The position numbers were made by a program, and so were the translations under genes. Of a DNA stretch of 64,000 nucleotides, positions 10,614 through 21,429 are shown one piece after another (position 1 is the stretch's first letter; the number at the start of each line of letters is the position of its first letter). The notes beneath the pieces are model-generated. The model was not told where the DNA came from, made no database searches, and was given only the letters and a program-made list of their open reading frames with translations. Location of the stretch: NCBI GenBank assembly GCA_024291935.2, contig JAGTYA010000024.1, forward strand, positions 5,394,001 to 5,458,000, in the 5' to 3' direction. This DNA is from Okapia johnstoni. Lineage: Eukaryota; Chordata; Mammalia; Artiodactyla; Giraffidae.

Positions 10614-10954
10614 GGGCTTCCCTGGTGGCTCAGTGGTAAAGAATCTACCTGCTAATGCAGGAGACACAGGACCCATCCCTGGTCTGGGAAGGCTTTACAT
10701 GCCACAGAGTAACTAAGCTCGTGCACCACAACTATTAAACCTGTGCTCTAGAGATTGGGAGCCGCAGCTACTGAAGCCTGCATGCCCTAGAGCCTGTGCT
10801 CCACAGTGGAAGAGGCCACCACAATAAGAAGCCCACATACCACAGCAAAGAGTAACCCTCACTAGATGCAACTGGAGAAAGATCTGCACAGCAGTGAAGA
10901 CCCAGCAGAGACATAAATAAATGAATACATAAATAAAACTATTCAAAAAAATTT
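10614..10954 (+). repeat. CHR-type tRNA-Glu SINE inserted in L2
   Basis: It starts gggcttccctggtggctcag and continues past the Bov-tA type into a body with cgtgcaccacaactatt, cctagagcctgtgctccac, gaagaggccaccacaat and an ataaataaatgaata tail. This is the cetartiodactyl CHR arrangement. The near-identical flanks AAATACAATAGGAG (10601) and AAATACAATGGAG (10955) form the target-site duplication. Confidence 0.92.
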
Positions 10955-11030
10955 AAATACAATGGAGAAATTCTAGAAAATAGGTTTGCTCTGGATACTG
11001 TTGAGGGCCAGGGTGGACCATGGTATATGG
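10955..11030 (-). repeat. L2 fragment, right of CHR SINE
   Basis: It resumes the interrupted antisense L2 with acaatggagaaattctag. Confidence 0.45.
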
Positions 11031-11074
11031 GATGTGTCAGGCCCTGAGCTTGGCCATGAAGTCACCTTGTCAGG

Positions 11075-11215
11075 TCGCTGCTATGGAGAAACCTGGGATC
11101 AGAGGGTGGGGAGTGACTTGCTAAAGGTCACATAACCTGCAAATGGTAAAACTGGGCTCTGAAACCAGGTGTGTCTGCTTCCCAATTCATCCTCCTCCTT
11201 GAATATACTGCCTCT
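11075..11215 (-). repeat. MIR SINE
   Basis: Reverse MIR core: gagtgacttgctaaaggtc, acataacctgcaaatgg, gggctctgaaaccagg. Confidence 0.75.
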
Positions 11216-12302
11216 AGTCTCGCATCAGCTGGAAGCCATCCATAATGTCTGTAAGGAAAGCACCAGCAATGATAAATCCTGGGTGTCTTGTCATTAGGGT
11301 TTATTACAAGGGCTCTGGTCTTCCTGGGGCTGGGGAGGAAGACATGACTGCTACCCATGGGAAGAGCACAGGTGTGTCAAGACTCTGTCTAGGGATGGTT
11401 TCCATACCCAGGTAGGAGGGGCTTGGGAGAACAGCAAGCACACTTATCAAGCAAAATCACAATCCAAGACAAAGACTCTTTGCAAGATGAATAGTGGAGC
11501 ATCCATCAAACTGCAGCTGGGGGTCCAGGATGAGCTAAGAATTCAGGAGCACAGGACAGTGGGAGAAGCCAGCTGTAAGAGGGGACACGTGCCAGAGGAA
11601 AAGGGGGCACAGGTCTACTGAAGAAAGAGCATTTGAAGACCACGTTGGCTGAGCAGAGGAGAGAGGCAGGCTGCCTGTCTCTGCTTTAAGGTGGCCTGAG
11701 GGGTTTGGCCACCCTGCTCAGACCGTCTATTATTGCCACAAGCAAAGAATATACCACACAGAAATGATCGAATCAGAACTGTGAGTGGATATGGAACTGT
11801 AACACATGAGTCCAGCACTGGATCCCTGGGAGCTTGCCTAAGATCCCTAAGGCTCTGTATTTCAAAAAGGCCAAAAAAAGAGAGAGAGCGAGCACCTTCT
11901 ACTATATCATGGCCTTGTTTCCTTAGTGGGCCCACTGCCCATAATCCTGACCTACATGTTCCTAAGTCTCCTTGCCAAACTCCCTGAGTCCAGATATGTT
12001 AGCAGGTCAAGGAGAAGGGACCATGGAACACAGCTTGGGAGCACCTTCAGAGAAGAAGCAGTGAATGGCATGGGAAGGAGCAGTGAAGGAGCAGAAATAG
12101 GACAAAAACTAGGGGAAGGGAGGAGGGGGGTGGGGGAGCACAGGGTCATGGGCAACCAGGAAGAGGCTGGGAGTAGGGTGAGGTCAGGGGCTGAGGGCCC
12201 AGGTCAGCGCTTGTTGATGAGGCCTTGTCATGGAGAGTTTCAACAGCAAGGTGGCCCTGGAGCCAGTTTGCCAAGAGTTAGGAAGTTAAAAAGTAAGGAG
12301 AG
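11216..12302. other. unassigned DNA
   Basis: A purine-rich section at 12060-12200 may be a worn antisense L2. A 130-codon frame at 11926-12318 enters the next BovB and has no domain. No exon supported. Confidence 0.3.
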
Positions 12303-12798
12303 ATTGCTCAGTTGCTAATTCATGTTGGACTCTTTGTGACCCCATGGACTGCAGCACACCAGGCCTCCCTGTCCTTCACTATCTCCCCTAGTTTGCTCAA
12401 ACTCAAATCCATTGAGTCAGTGATGCCATCCAACCATCTCATCCTCTGTCGTCCCCTTCTCCTCCTGCCTTCAATCTTTCCCAGCATCAGGGTCTTTTCC
12501 AATGAGCCAGCTCTATGCATCAGGTGGCCAAAATATTAGAGTTTCAACTTTAGCATCATTCCTTCCAAGGAATATTCAGGGATGATTTCCTTTAGGATTG
12601 AGTGGTTTGATCTCCTTGTTGTTCATGGACTCTCAAGAGTCTTCTCCAACACCACAGTTTGAAAGCATCAATTTTTCAGAGCTCAGCCTTCTTTATGGTC
12701 CAACTCTTACATCCATACATGACAGCTGGAAAAAACATAGCTTTGACTATACAGACCTTTGTCGATAAGAGTGATGTCTCTGCTTTTTAATATGTTAT
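12303..12798 (-). repeat. BovB LINE 3' end
   Basis: Antisense copy from gctcagttgctaattcatg through gtgatgccatccaaccatc, cagcatcagggtcttttcc and ctcaagagtcttctccaac to gatgtctctgctttttaa. The tail and several internal positions are mutated. 5' truncated. Confidence 0.93.
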
Positions 12799-13654
12799 AT
12801 TAACAGTGCAGATTCCATGGGATCCCAGGGATCCCAGAGTTCTTGCATCAGCCCCACAAACCCGCCCTCTGCTGCATGTCTCAGACTCCCACTCCAGCAG
12901 GACCCCCTGCCCCAAGCTGCTTCCCTACCAGCCTTCTTTCTACCTCAAGGCTGGACTTTCCTCTTGGACTACCCGGTTATGGTTTTATTTTTCAAGCATG
13001 AAAGAGGTTTAACTCTGAGTTCATTGAAGTTTCTCCATCCTCAGTTTATACTGGATATTGCATAGCTCATCTTTTCCAGATTTCTTTCCTCCTAAAATGT
13101 CAAGGTGCTCTGTTTTTAGAAGCACTGGATGGAGATAAAAGGGATTAGAGTGTAATTTTATCCTCTTTAAAGGTAGTAAATGGGAGTAAACCGACTGGCT
13201 TGGAGTTCATCATCTCACCTCCCTTCTCCCTTCCCATCCCCTCAAAGGCGGTCCTCTGAGTTCTTGGGGTGGAGGGACTCCATTGGCAGGATCTGCCTCC
13301 CAGAACTTCTGTGAGCAAGTCTAGGATGGCAGGGGAGGTGGGTGTGGCCTGGAAGGCTTGCACTGAGGTGGATAGAGCCCTCCAGCGACCAGGCAGTGTC
13401 GGGGGCTGGGAACACAGAACCTGCCTCTCCCCTCATCTCAGCGGGATGGGGTCTCTGCTTCCAAGCTCTTTGCCTAGGGTCCTGAGGGAAGGTGCAGGTC
13501 CCTTGGAGGGGCCAGGCTGCAGTGCCCTCTTCACCACATGTGGCAAGAAGCCCCACCCCCATGAGCCTTCATCTTTGCAGCGCAGGCAGAAGGATCCCTC
13601 CTCTGCCACCGGCCCTAGAGGTAGACCTGGGGGGACCATCTAACACCACCTGAT
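12799..13654. other. unassigned single-copy-like DNA
   Basis: GC-rich at 13250-13640. Overlapping frames on both strands without domains. Nothing recognisable. Confidence 0.35.
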
Positions 13655-13745
13655 CATTGTCCAAGCAAGAAAACGAGGCCAGAGAGAGACTTGCTGAGGT
13701 CTCTCGCCAGTTGGCAGTGGAGTAGAGCTCCGGTCTGTTCACCCG
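13655..13745 (-). repeat. MIR fragment
   Basis: The wording cgaggccagagagagac, ttgctgaggtc and ttggcagtggagtagagctc matches the reverse MIR core. Confidence 0.6.
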
Positions 13746-14000
13746 CACAGCACGCTGCTCTTCCTCCCCCGTCCTTCCGCAGTTCCTGGGAGCATTTCCA
13801 GGAATCTGACATCTAGAAATCGCCTTTTGATATTCATTTTGCATGTCTTCAGTTCTGGGGCATCTATTTTAAACTGTCCAGAACAAGATGCTTCTTTCCA
13901 TTGATCCAGACATTTAATTTCATCTTTTCTCTTGTTTTCTTCCCCCTTCAAAAGCTGTTATTAAATCGATGGTGTTCTGATAGATGGCATCATAGAATAA
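13746..14000. promoter_or_regulatory. candidate regulatory element with paired STAT-like sites
   Basis: A non-repeat block carries TTCCTGGGA (13783-13791) and a perfect palindromic TTCCAGGAA (13796-13804) four bases apart. An AT-rich tail with ttcattttgcatgtc and ttattaaatcgatgg follows. Paired GAS-type elements of this kind bind STAT dimers. Activity is inferred. Confidence 0.3.
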
Positions 14001-14044
14001 ACCAAGTAGGTTAAGGGTGAAAAATTGTTCTAGTGTTTAAAACT

Positions 14045-14278
14045 CTTAGTTCAGTTGGTTTCTGTGTTCCCAGTACTGTGCTAAATGCTGGACTTGCTTT
14101 TTCTCAGTAGATCCTACCAACTCCCCTAGGTGGTGGGTACCAACATCGCCCCATCTCACAGCTGAGGACACTGAGCCTCAGAGAGGTCCAGTTACTCTCC
14201 CAGGGTCACACAGTAGGCAGTGGAGCTGCCATTGTAGTTAAACCCAGGCCACGTGATTCCAGAGCTCGTACTGGACAC
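14045..14278 (-). repeat. MIR SINE, near full length
   Basis: Reverse order is complete: tactgtgctaaatgctgg, ccccatctcacagctgagg, ctgagcctcagagaggtcc, agggtcacacagtaggc, ttaaacccaggcc. Confidence 0.85.
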
Positions 14279-14310
14279 ATTACATCAATGTGTATGTTTA
14301 TATTACGTTT

Positions 14311-14526
14311 ATCACCAAGGTGGCTCAATGGTAAAGAATCTACCTTCCAGTGCAGGAGACAGAGGAGATGCAGGTTTGATCATAGGTTCGGGAAGATCCC
14401 CTGGAGGAGGAAATGACAACACACTCCAGTATTCTTGGCTGAAAAACCCCATGGACAGAGGAGGCTGGTGGGCTACGGTCCTTGGGGTCGCAAAGAGTTG
14501 GACACGGCTGAGTGGCCGAGCACGCA
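14311..14526 (+). repeat. Bov-tA SINE
   Basis: Sense copy with worn head (ccaaggtggctcaatgg), a 10-bp insertion around gagatgcaggtttgatc, and an intact body to gttggacacggctgagtgg. Confidence 0.9.
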
Positions 14527-14594
14527 TTTTTCACTAATCCTTGCTGGACACTGGTGTCACCAAGCTGATTATCTAGTGAGGGACATCAGGGCCC

Positions 14595-14700
14595 ACTTTC
14601 TGTTATCAACTTGCTGTGTGACCTTAGAACAAGTCACTTTTCCCCTTTGGAGGTCAGGGCTCATCTGTAGAATGAGGGGCTGGACCCTCAGGGGCTTCCC
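14595..14700 (+). repeat. MIR fragment
   Basis: Sense core cttgctgtgtgaccttagaac, caagtcacttttccc, ctcatctgtagaatgaggg. Confidence 0.7.
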
Positions 14701-15019
14701 CACTCAGATGCGATGTCCAGCTGGCCGGAGGGGTACCGGGTACTCCCCCGCCCCCTGGTTTCCTGGAAAGTCCCCTTGCTGGGGGAGAGGCTGTGACCAC
14801 ACACTTTGCTCTTTCAGCCTGCTGGGTTGAAGCACAGAGGCTGTTACTATCCAAGGACAGCGCTGGCATTCTCTGGGACCCCTGGTTCTCCCCTGTCACC
14901 TCCTCAGCCACTTGCTCTGGCCCTGGGCTGAGCGCCCTGGGACAGGAGCACTGAATCACCCCTCCACGAACTCCCCCTCCTGCAAATAAATAAGGGCCAA
15001 GAGTCCCCATCACAGGGAG
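14701..15019. other. unassigned GC-rich DNA
   Basis: No repeat or exon recognised. Confidence 0.35.
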
Positions 15020-15590
15020 CTTGCCCCAACTGGAAATATTTTTCACACGCTATGCATGGCTCTTCCCCTCACTGCTCTGTGACAAAGTTGAGACAGGAAA
15101 AGGCATCAGTTTTCCGGGTCTGAATAGTGAGGCCAAAATCAATGCAGGGAAAAGGGTGGGGGCCACCGTGTTAGAGGGTGGCTCTACAATGAAATTATGG
15201 TTATCGTTATCCTGGTGGTGTTTCTTCTGTGCCGCCGTGACAGAAGACTCCCCGGGTAACGGCAGATTTGTATTTCATTAGGACACTTTAGTCAAAAAAA
15301 TCAATGGTGCTCTGGGAATTGCTCTGCCAGTCCACGGGGGTGGGTGAGCCTGGTGAGCAGCCTGCAAAGATCCTGCTAAAATTAGGCAGCTGCAGACAGA
15401 AGCTGGATTCACAATCATAGCGCATCGATTTCCAAAGTGATGCTGAATCCAAGTGACTTTAATTGGTCTCCTTGTTTTGTCTTTTTGAAGATGGGCCTTT
15501 TTTAATGAAGTGGTTCTTCTTTTGTAATAAAGTGGTTCCCTCTCTGGGGAAATGGAGTTAGTATTTGAAGGCAGGCTCAGAATTTGCTCA
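15020..15590. promoter_or_regulatory. candidate conserved non-coding element
   Basis: About 570 bp without any repeat signature. It includes tgtatttcattaggacac, gtcaaaaaaatcaatggtg, tgactttaattggtctcc and an SOX-like cttcttttgtaataaag run. The composition differs from the GC-rich left flank. A short frame (MKLWLSLSWWCFFCAAV, from 15189) looks like a signal peptide but stops after 30 codons. Candidate enhancer by inference. Confidence 0.3.
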
Positions 15591-15597
15591 AGTACAG

Positions 15598-15835
15598 GGT
15601 GGGAGTGGGTGGTCCTACAGAGCAGGGAGAGCCTGCTTTGCAATCAATGATCTATGTGACCTGGGGCATGTTATTTCACCTCTGGGAACCTCAGTTTTCT
15701 CATCTGGGAACAATAACAGAAGTAGGATTATTTCTGTTTTATGTGCGTGTGTGTGTGATACTAAAAGACATAAAGCTTCTAAGTGCTTATGGGAGGCCTG
15801 GCACATAGTAATCAATATCATTTTGATTTTTTCTT
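15598..15835 (+). repeat. MIR SINE
   Basis: Sense MIR: gatctatgtgacctggggc, cacctctgggaacctcag, ttttctcatctgggaac, ggcctggcacatagtaatc. It is interrupted by a short (GT)n near 15745. Confidence 0.85.
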
Positions 15836-15874
15836 ATTTTTAAGAATCCATAGAACCCTGGAGTGAAAGGGAGC

Positions 15875-15975
15875 ATAAAGCCAGCCTTTCTCTTAACTGA
15901 GGATGAAATTGAGAGGTTAAGTGGCTTGACCAAGGTCAAAGCAAGTAGGAATGGTAAGCCTGCAACATGATGGAC
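15875..15975 (-). repeat. MIR fragment
   Basis: Reverse core ctgaggatgaaattgagagg, ttaagtggcttgaccaagg. Confidence 0.65.
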
Positions 15976-16082
15976 AGCATCTCAGCATCTATCACTCATC
16001 CTTGGACATCAGAATTGATGGAGGAAACAGCACAAGGCAAGGCAATATCAGCCATTCTTAAGTATACATGCCGCATCCACCA

Positions 16083-16112
16083 ACACACAGACAGACACAC
16101 ACATACATACAC
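16083..16112. repeat. (CA)n-rich microsatellite
   Basis: An impure acacacagacagacacacac tract with acatacatacacac. Confidence 0.85.
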
Positions 16113-16279
16113 ACTGCCTGTCCCAACCTCCTCCAGGTTTCAATGGACTTGATGGGCAGGAGCTGAGATGCACGTTTGGACAGAAACTCATAGTCTCCTT
16201 TTTCTGCTCCAACAAACAGTTCTCCAAATGTCCTCTATCATTCCTTCCTCCTTACCTTCCCACTCATCAACCTTGTCAC

Positions 16280-16840
16280 CCGCAATTATAGCCATTGCCC
16301 AGTCTGGAGTGCTTTTTCCTATTATTGGTGAAATTCTTTCCTATGACTGGAGAATTCCCCATCACAGGACATAAAGCCAAAAATGTCAGACAAGTTTTTT
16401 TCCCAACCTCCTTTGCAGCTTGGCTCAGGTCATGTGGTGAGGCTCCTCCAATCAGATCCCCCCACCTCACAGGCAAAAAGCCCAATAGGAAGTGGTTCTC
16501 CTTGCTGTGTCTGTTCTGGTGACAGTGGGGACAGAGGTTGGAATACATCCCCTCTCGTCCATTGGAAAAAAGACAACAGTGGTCCAGCCATAGCCTGGGG
16601 GTGGTGAGGGTGGGGCAAGCAGTGGGTCCAGGGCTCCCTGGAGGAGGCTTAAAATTCTATTGCCAGTGGGATGATTTGGGGCATTGCTCCTAGGGTCATA
16701 ACCCCTAAGCCCGACTTTCCAACTCTCTCAGTGATTCTGCAAATCACCCCCATCTATGTAATAAATTCCTTTTCAGGTTATATCATCAGCCACTCATTCT
16801 GTTGCTTGTAATAACCACCCTGACTGATATGTTACCACTC
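16280..16840 (+). mobile_element. old LTR-like sequence (MaLR/ERVL type, unresolved)
   Basis: The pattern ccaacctcctttgcagcttgg, catgtggtgaggctcctcc aatcagatc, an AATAAA-type signal (taataaattcctt near 16758) and the end tgttgcttgtaataaccacc ctgactgata matches a class of old mammalian LTRs. Family and 5' boundary are uncertain. Confidence 0.4.
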
Positions 16841-16844
16841 TGCT

Positions 16845-17022
16845 GTTCAAATACTCCCTACTCTTAACACCAAGGTAAAATGCTGCCTCCTCCTGGAAGC
16901 CTTCTCTGATCCCTACAGCTGGAAGTGATTGCCCACTACCTGATTTGCTGGTGGTCTTACCCTGTGTCACTATAGCTCCTTCCAGGCAGCGGCCCAGCAT
17001 GGTTATCTTCTCCAGCCCATGA
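16845..17022 (+). repeat. L2 fragment
   Basis: Sense L2 3' wording: aaaatgctgcctcctcctgg, aagccttctctgatccctac. Confidence 0.65.
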
Positions 17023-17240
17023 AGAATGGTGGTTAAGACCACAAACTCAGGAATTAATTACAGTCTGGGTTCAAGTCCCTGCTTTGCCACTAACTAGCTG
17101 TGTGACCTTGGGCAAGTTACTGAGTCTCTCTGTGTCTCATCTGTAAAATGGGGTGATAACAACACACAGCTCACAGAACTTTTGTGATGATTATCACACA
17201 TGTCCATGTAAAGCCCCGAGGACAAACCCTGTCCTCGTAA
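17023..17240 (+). repeat. MIR SINE
   Basis: A clear sense copy: gaatggtggttaagaccac, gggttcaagtccctgctttg, ctagctgtgtgaccttggg, tctcatctgtaaaatgggg. Confidence 0.9.
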
Positions 17241-18129
17241 ACACTGCATATTCATTCCTATCACTTCCAGTCATCTTCCTACCACCATCACCCGTGGTCC
17301 CCAGGTGGGCAAGATGCTCCTTACATCAAGTGACACATCCCCTGCAGAGTGGCCCTTGAGGGACCTGCCTGTCATCCCTGCTGGTGGCTCTCTGAGCACT
17401 TAATCAGCATTGCTAGATTTTCTGCAGCCCCTGAGCCCTCTGACTGTAATCAGTGCCATATCTTTCATGGGCCCCAAGTCCTCTCTGCTCCCCTGAGGCC
17501 ACTGGTGCCCACTCACTTCCTGCCATCCTACTGTGGCCGCCTTGCTCTCATCTGCACCTGAACCCTTGAAGAAGCCTCCAAAATGATGTCTTCACTGCCA
17601 GAGTCCCTCTCCCTGTTTCATCTGCACCCAGCTACCTTCCCCAAATACATGGCCCTGTTGAAACAAGAAAAGATGCTGAGATCCCATGGTCCACATGTTG
17701 AAATGAAAACTCTGTCCCCAGCATTCCAGGACCCTCCTACTCTGAATCCTGCCCACTTCTGGCCTTCCATGCTGCCAAGGCTGAGCATCCCAAGGGCTCC
17801 CAATTCCCTGATCTCATGGCCCTCTCTCCATGAACCTGGGCCCCTGCAGGCCAGCTCCTGGCCCTACCTGTCTCTGTCAGTGAATCTACACATCCTCCTG
17901 GACTCAGCCCATAGGCGACCCCTGCAGAGCCAACCCCAACCTCCTTCCTGCACCCCCATCAATTTCTGTGCCCCAAAAGACCTCCACCCATGATGGTCCT
18001 TGGACTCCCAATGTGAGCACCTTGAGGGCAAGACTGGTCTTTCTCCTCTGGATCCCTCAGGACTTCTCAGCTCAGGATTGGCAAAACAAGACCCCCAAGG
18101 CCCCCAACTCTGCATCATGTAAGGAGCCT
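17241..18129 (+). other. CT-rich DNA, partly L2-derived
   Basis: The segment 17990-18065 (gtgagcaccttgagggcaag and ctcctctggatccctcagg) reads as an L2 3' end. The rest is pyrimidine-rich and may be worn L2. A 136-codon frame (17583-17993) has no domain. Confidence 0.4.
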
Positions 18130-18330
18130 CAGTGTCATCACAACTCAACATGTCCAAGTCCAAGCTCATGAACTCCCTGCCCCAGAAAACTGGCTCCTCC
18201 CCAGTCCTCATTCCCCATGAGTGGCACCTTTATCCATCCATCCAGTTACTCAGCTAAGAGCCTATCTTTGACACCTCCTTTTCCTTCAGCACCCAGCTTG
18301 ACATCCAGCCCTGTCATTTACCCCTAAAGA
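18130..18330 (+). repeat. L2 fragment
   Basis: The wording acatgtccaagtccaagctc, ccagtcctcattcccc and tatctttgacacctcctttt corresponds to the L2 reverse-transcriptase region on the sense strand. Confidence 0.6.
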
Positions 18331-18429
18331 CTCAGCATCTATGCTCACCTCTCCATCTCCTGGGAAGGACCCTCTTTACAGGCCCCCTAGGACTTCACTC
18401 TCCCCTTCAGTGCTGATTTGTTTATGATT

Positions 18430-18555
18430 TGAATTCAGCTGTGATTAAGACCCTAAGATCCCTGTGAACAGGGACTGCATCTGGCTTTTTGTCACCACTG
18501 AATTCTCAGGCCAGGACCAGGCACATAGCAGGTGCTCAACTAACACCTGTTGGCT
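18430..18555 (+). repeat. L2 3' end
   Basis: The wording gtgaacagggactgcatctgg, caggcacatagcaggtgctc and tgttggctgaatgcc is the L2 terminus. Confidence 0.75.
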
Positions 18556-18569
18556 GAATGCCTAAATAA

Positions 18570-18640
18570 GAGCTACTGTATAATAAGCACCTACTGGGTG
18601 CCGGGCATTGTGCCAAACACTTAATTCAGTCCTAAATGAC
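18570..18640 (-). repeat. MIR, left part of a split copy
   Basis: The wording taagcacctactgggtgcc, gggcattgtgccaaacac and ttaattcagtcc is reverse MIR. It continues at 18758 after a SINE. Confidence 0.75.
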
Positions 18641-18757
18641 AATCCACTCCAGTACTCTTGCCTGGAAAATCCCATGGACAGAGGATTCTCATAGGCTACA
18701 GCCTATGGGGTTGCAAATAGTCCGATACGACTGAGTGACTTCACTTTCTTTCTTAAA
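18641..18757 (+). repeat. 5'-truncated Bov-A/Bov-tA SINE nested in MIR
   Basis: It begins atgacaatccactccag and ends gatacgactgagtgac plus a pyrimidine-rich tail. The tRNA-like head is missing. Confidence 0.88.
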
Positions 18758-18885
18758 GTCCCAACATGATCTCGTTGTAGAGATGACAAAACTGAGATTC
18801 AGGGAGGTAACAGGCCCAGAGTCCCATAGCCAGTCAGTGACAGGGCAAGAACTCAAGCACACATGCCTCTGACCTGGCTTCAGTG
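18758..18885 (-). repeat. MIR, right part of a split copy
   Basis: It resumes with gagatgacaaaactgagattc, gggaggtaacaggcccag and gggcaagaactcaagc. Confidence 0.75.
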
Positions 18886-18954
18886 TCTCTAAAATACAGA
18901 CCTGCTTTCAACCCCATCGTGACCTGAACCAGCATGCTCTATGCTTGTTCTCTT

Positions 18955-19075
18955 AGGCACCTGCTTCCCCCATCAGACTATGAGCCTCTGAGGGTAGACA
19001 CCCTATTGCTATTCCTGTACACTCTCAGCTCATGGCCTAACATCCTGAGTAACTGAATGAAGGAGACAAAAAGAG
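18955..19075 (+). repeat. possible L2 3' fragment
   Basis: The wording gactatgagcctctgaggg and tagacaccctattgctattcc resembles the L2 end. Confidence 0.45.
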
Positions 19076-19794
19076 GGCTGCAGTCCAGAGTCCTGGCTCA
19101 ACGATACTTGTCAAATGCAGGATCCTGGCAGTGCCCAGAGATGTTGCTACATGATGGGCTGAAGGGGGAACCATGGAAGCCAGGGAGTTCCTGTGTGCCC
19201 ATGGCCCCTGTGATCAACCCAGGCCACTACTGGTGACTCTCTACAGGTGATACCAGCGTGACTGTCCTCAGATGCTGATGCTCAGCCCCACCTGTGCGCC
19301 TGTATCTAGATGCTTCTCCTTGCTAAGACCAGAGGAGACACACCAGCTGCACTGTCCTCGGGATCCCCTGAAACCAGCCACTTTAGCTCTTTAATGAGCT
19401 GCCCAGGGAGCATCCACATGGGCCTCAGGCTGGACCCAAACCATGTGATTATGAATCACTCATTCCCTTCAAAGGCTCCTGTGTCCTCGGCAAACATGAC
19501 CCACACAGATCAGAGCCTCTGACTCCTCCCATGGGCTCCTGTCTACATGGACCGATGTAGGAAGCTGGGGGAAGGAAATCAGTGTGAGTCTGAGTGCGAG
19601 GAGGGTACAGGGCAGGAGGCAGTGGAATTCGAGTCACTGAGCACCCTGGAACAGGAAGTGCATGACTGTGAAATACAGACTCCAGGAGGAAGCATCTTTA
19701 CCTGTTGCAACAAGGCTCAGGGAGCAAGAGGAGACGAACTTCCGGGAGGCAATGTTTCTGGGAGGTCAGTAGGGCCAGTCGCAACAGGGATTGA
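19076..19794. other. unassigned DNA
   Basis: No repeat or exon recognised. The frame at 19547-20008 runs into a MIR and has no domain. Confidence 0.35.
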
Positions 19795-19905
19795 TCCCAA
19801 GGGGCCTGCGTTTGAATCTGACTCTGCTGTCTCCAGGTGGGGTGGCCTTGGGGAGCCTCATTATCTCTCTGAGCCTCAGTTTCCACATCCAGGTTTGTGT
19901 CGGTG
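19795..19905 (+). repeat. MIR fragment
   Basis: Sense: gcgtttgaatctgactctg, ggggtggccttggggagcc, tctgagcctcagtttccac. Confidence 0.75.
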
Positions 19906-20219
19906 GAGCTGGAGGGAGCCAGACAGGAACTGGTCTCCTGGTGTCTTAAAAGCCAAGCTCAAAGACGGGTCTTTCTTTAGGAGCAGCAGGGCCTCTGCGG
20001 TGCTTTAATCAGCTGGGTGACAGAGGGTTTACATTTCAAACCTTTATCTCAGCCCCACTGCAGGTTGTGAGGACAAAATGGTAAAATGTCACTGAAGAGC
20101 CTAGTGGTGGCTCAGCAGCATCCCAGGAAATGGCAGCAAACGTCCTGGGGTGGAGGCAGGTGGGTGAACACGCTGGCCTCCCCACCTATCAGGGCAGCAA
20201 TCCCTCTTGGGCACAGGGG

Positions 20220-20350
20220 TTGCGCCTGGCACCTCACCCACATCTCCTCACCGCGTCCTCACAGCCCCAGAGAGGTAGGGGGTGTTATCACCCCATCTCA
20301 CAGAAAGAGAGACTGAGGCCAGACAAGGGTAGAGGCTTACTCACAGGGAA
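20220..20350 (-). repeat. MIR fragment
   Basis: Reverse: gcgtcctcacagccccag, gttatcaccccatctcacag, agagactgaggccagac. Confidence 0.7.
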
Positions 20351-20394
20351 TTGTCCAGTGGGTTCCACTGAAAAACAAAGTGAGGGACAAACCA

Positions 20395-20640
20395 TTGTGA
20401 ATGTTAATGAGGGCTGTGGAAATGAATCAGACATGCCTCCTGCCCTGAGGAAGTGCCTGGTTGTGGGGAGGGGCTCTAATATAAATGATATTTTGATATT
20501 TACATAAAGTGAGAAAGAAGGGAAGCGTGTGGAAGGTACAGACACAATGCAGAAGAGGAAGGAGTGAGCTCCATGTAGATTAAGGAGCTCAGGGAAGGCT
20601 TCTAAGAAGAGGGGATGGTGTCAGGACAAACCACCTCTCA
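20395..20640 (-). repeat. L2 fragment
   Basis: Antisense: aaatgaatcagacatgcctcc, ctcagggaaggcttctaag. Confidence 0.65.
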
Positions 20641-20789
20641 GTTGGCAGGTGACAGTGCTGTCAACTCATGGTGCCTTTTCCCGAGCGCAGGTGTTGGGTT
20701 GGCTGGGCTGAAGGAACAGAGAAACAACCTGTCCCTGTCCTCATCCTCTGTCAGGCGTACAGTCATCCCTCCTGGCCTGCCCATATCCA

Positions 20790-21290
20790 CTCATTCATTC
20801 ACTCATTCCACGTGTATGTATTGAGTCAGGAGCCATGATGGACACAGCACAGGGCAGGAAGGAAAGACTCAACTTTGCTTACAATTGACTGAGGGAGTCC
20901 CACAGAGCTGCACTAACATATGTGCAATCGTAGCTACGGCCGGAAAAGCTAAGGAAGATCCACAGAGCCATGAGACACCCTCTCCACAGCTGGGAGCTGA
21001 GCCAGAGGAGAAGTCACAGAGTGCATCCCTGAGGGTGAGGTGATGGGGAGAAGGCTAAGCAGGCAGCAGCTAGGTGAGGGGAGAACTGGGGGAAGAGGGA
21101 GCATGGGCAAAGTCCTGGGGAAACAGAAGCAGGGCAAAGAAGAAAGCAGGAAAGCAGCCGGGCGCTGGAGCCCAGAGTGCTCGGGGAAGCACGGGGGCTG
21201 GGGATGGATAGGGCTTTGTGACCACAGTCAGGCTGGCTGCATTTATCCCAGGTGTAATCAGGAGCCATGGGAGGACTTCAGGTAGGGCAC
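20790..21290 (-). repeat. L2 fragment
   Basis: It starts at the L2 terminus (cattcattcactcattcc), passes gggagcatgggcaaagtcc and ends near caggagccatgggaggac. The middle is heavily worn. Confidence 0.6.
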
Positions 21291-21429
21291 GGTATGGTGA
21301 GAGCTGCCCTTCAAGTGCACCATGTGGAAACTGAATCTTCCCAAATCTGCCTCCTGCTTCCAGGCTGGTCTCCCCCACACATACCTGGAAGCACAGCAGG
21401 AAACGAGGCTGCCAGGGTGTGGACATTCT

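Noticed and set aside
10614..10690. tRNA-Glu-like A and B boxes in SINE heads
   Set aside because: They belong to CHR and Bov-tA SINE heads. The cloverleaf is not intact and the SINE body continues, so no tRNA gene is called.
11926..12318. 130-codon plus-strand frame starting with a hydrophobic segment
   Set aside because: Low-complexity G/R/E-rich remainder, ends inside BovB, no homologous domain recognised.
17583..17993. 136-codon proline/serine-rich frame
   Set aside because: The composition follows the pyrimidine-rich DNA, which is probably L2-derived in part. No domain.
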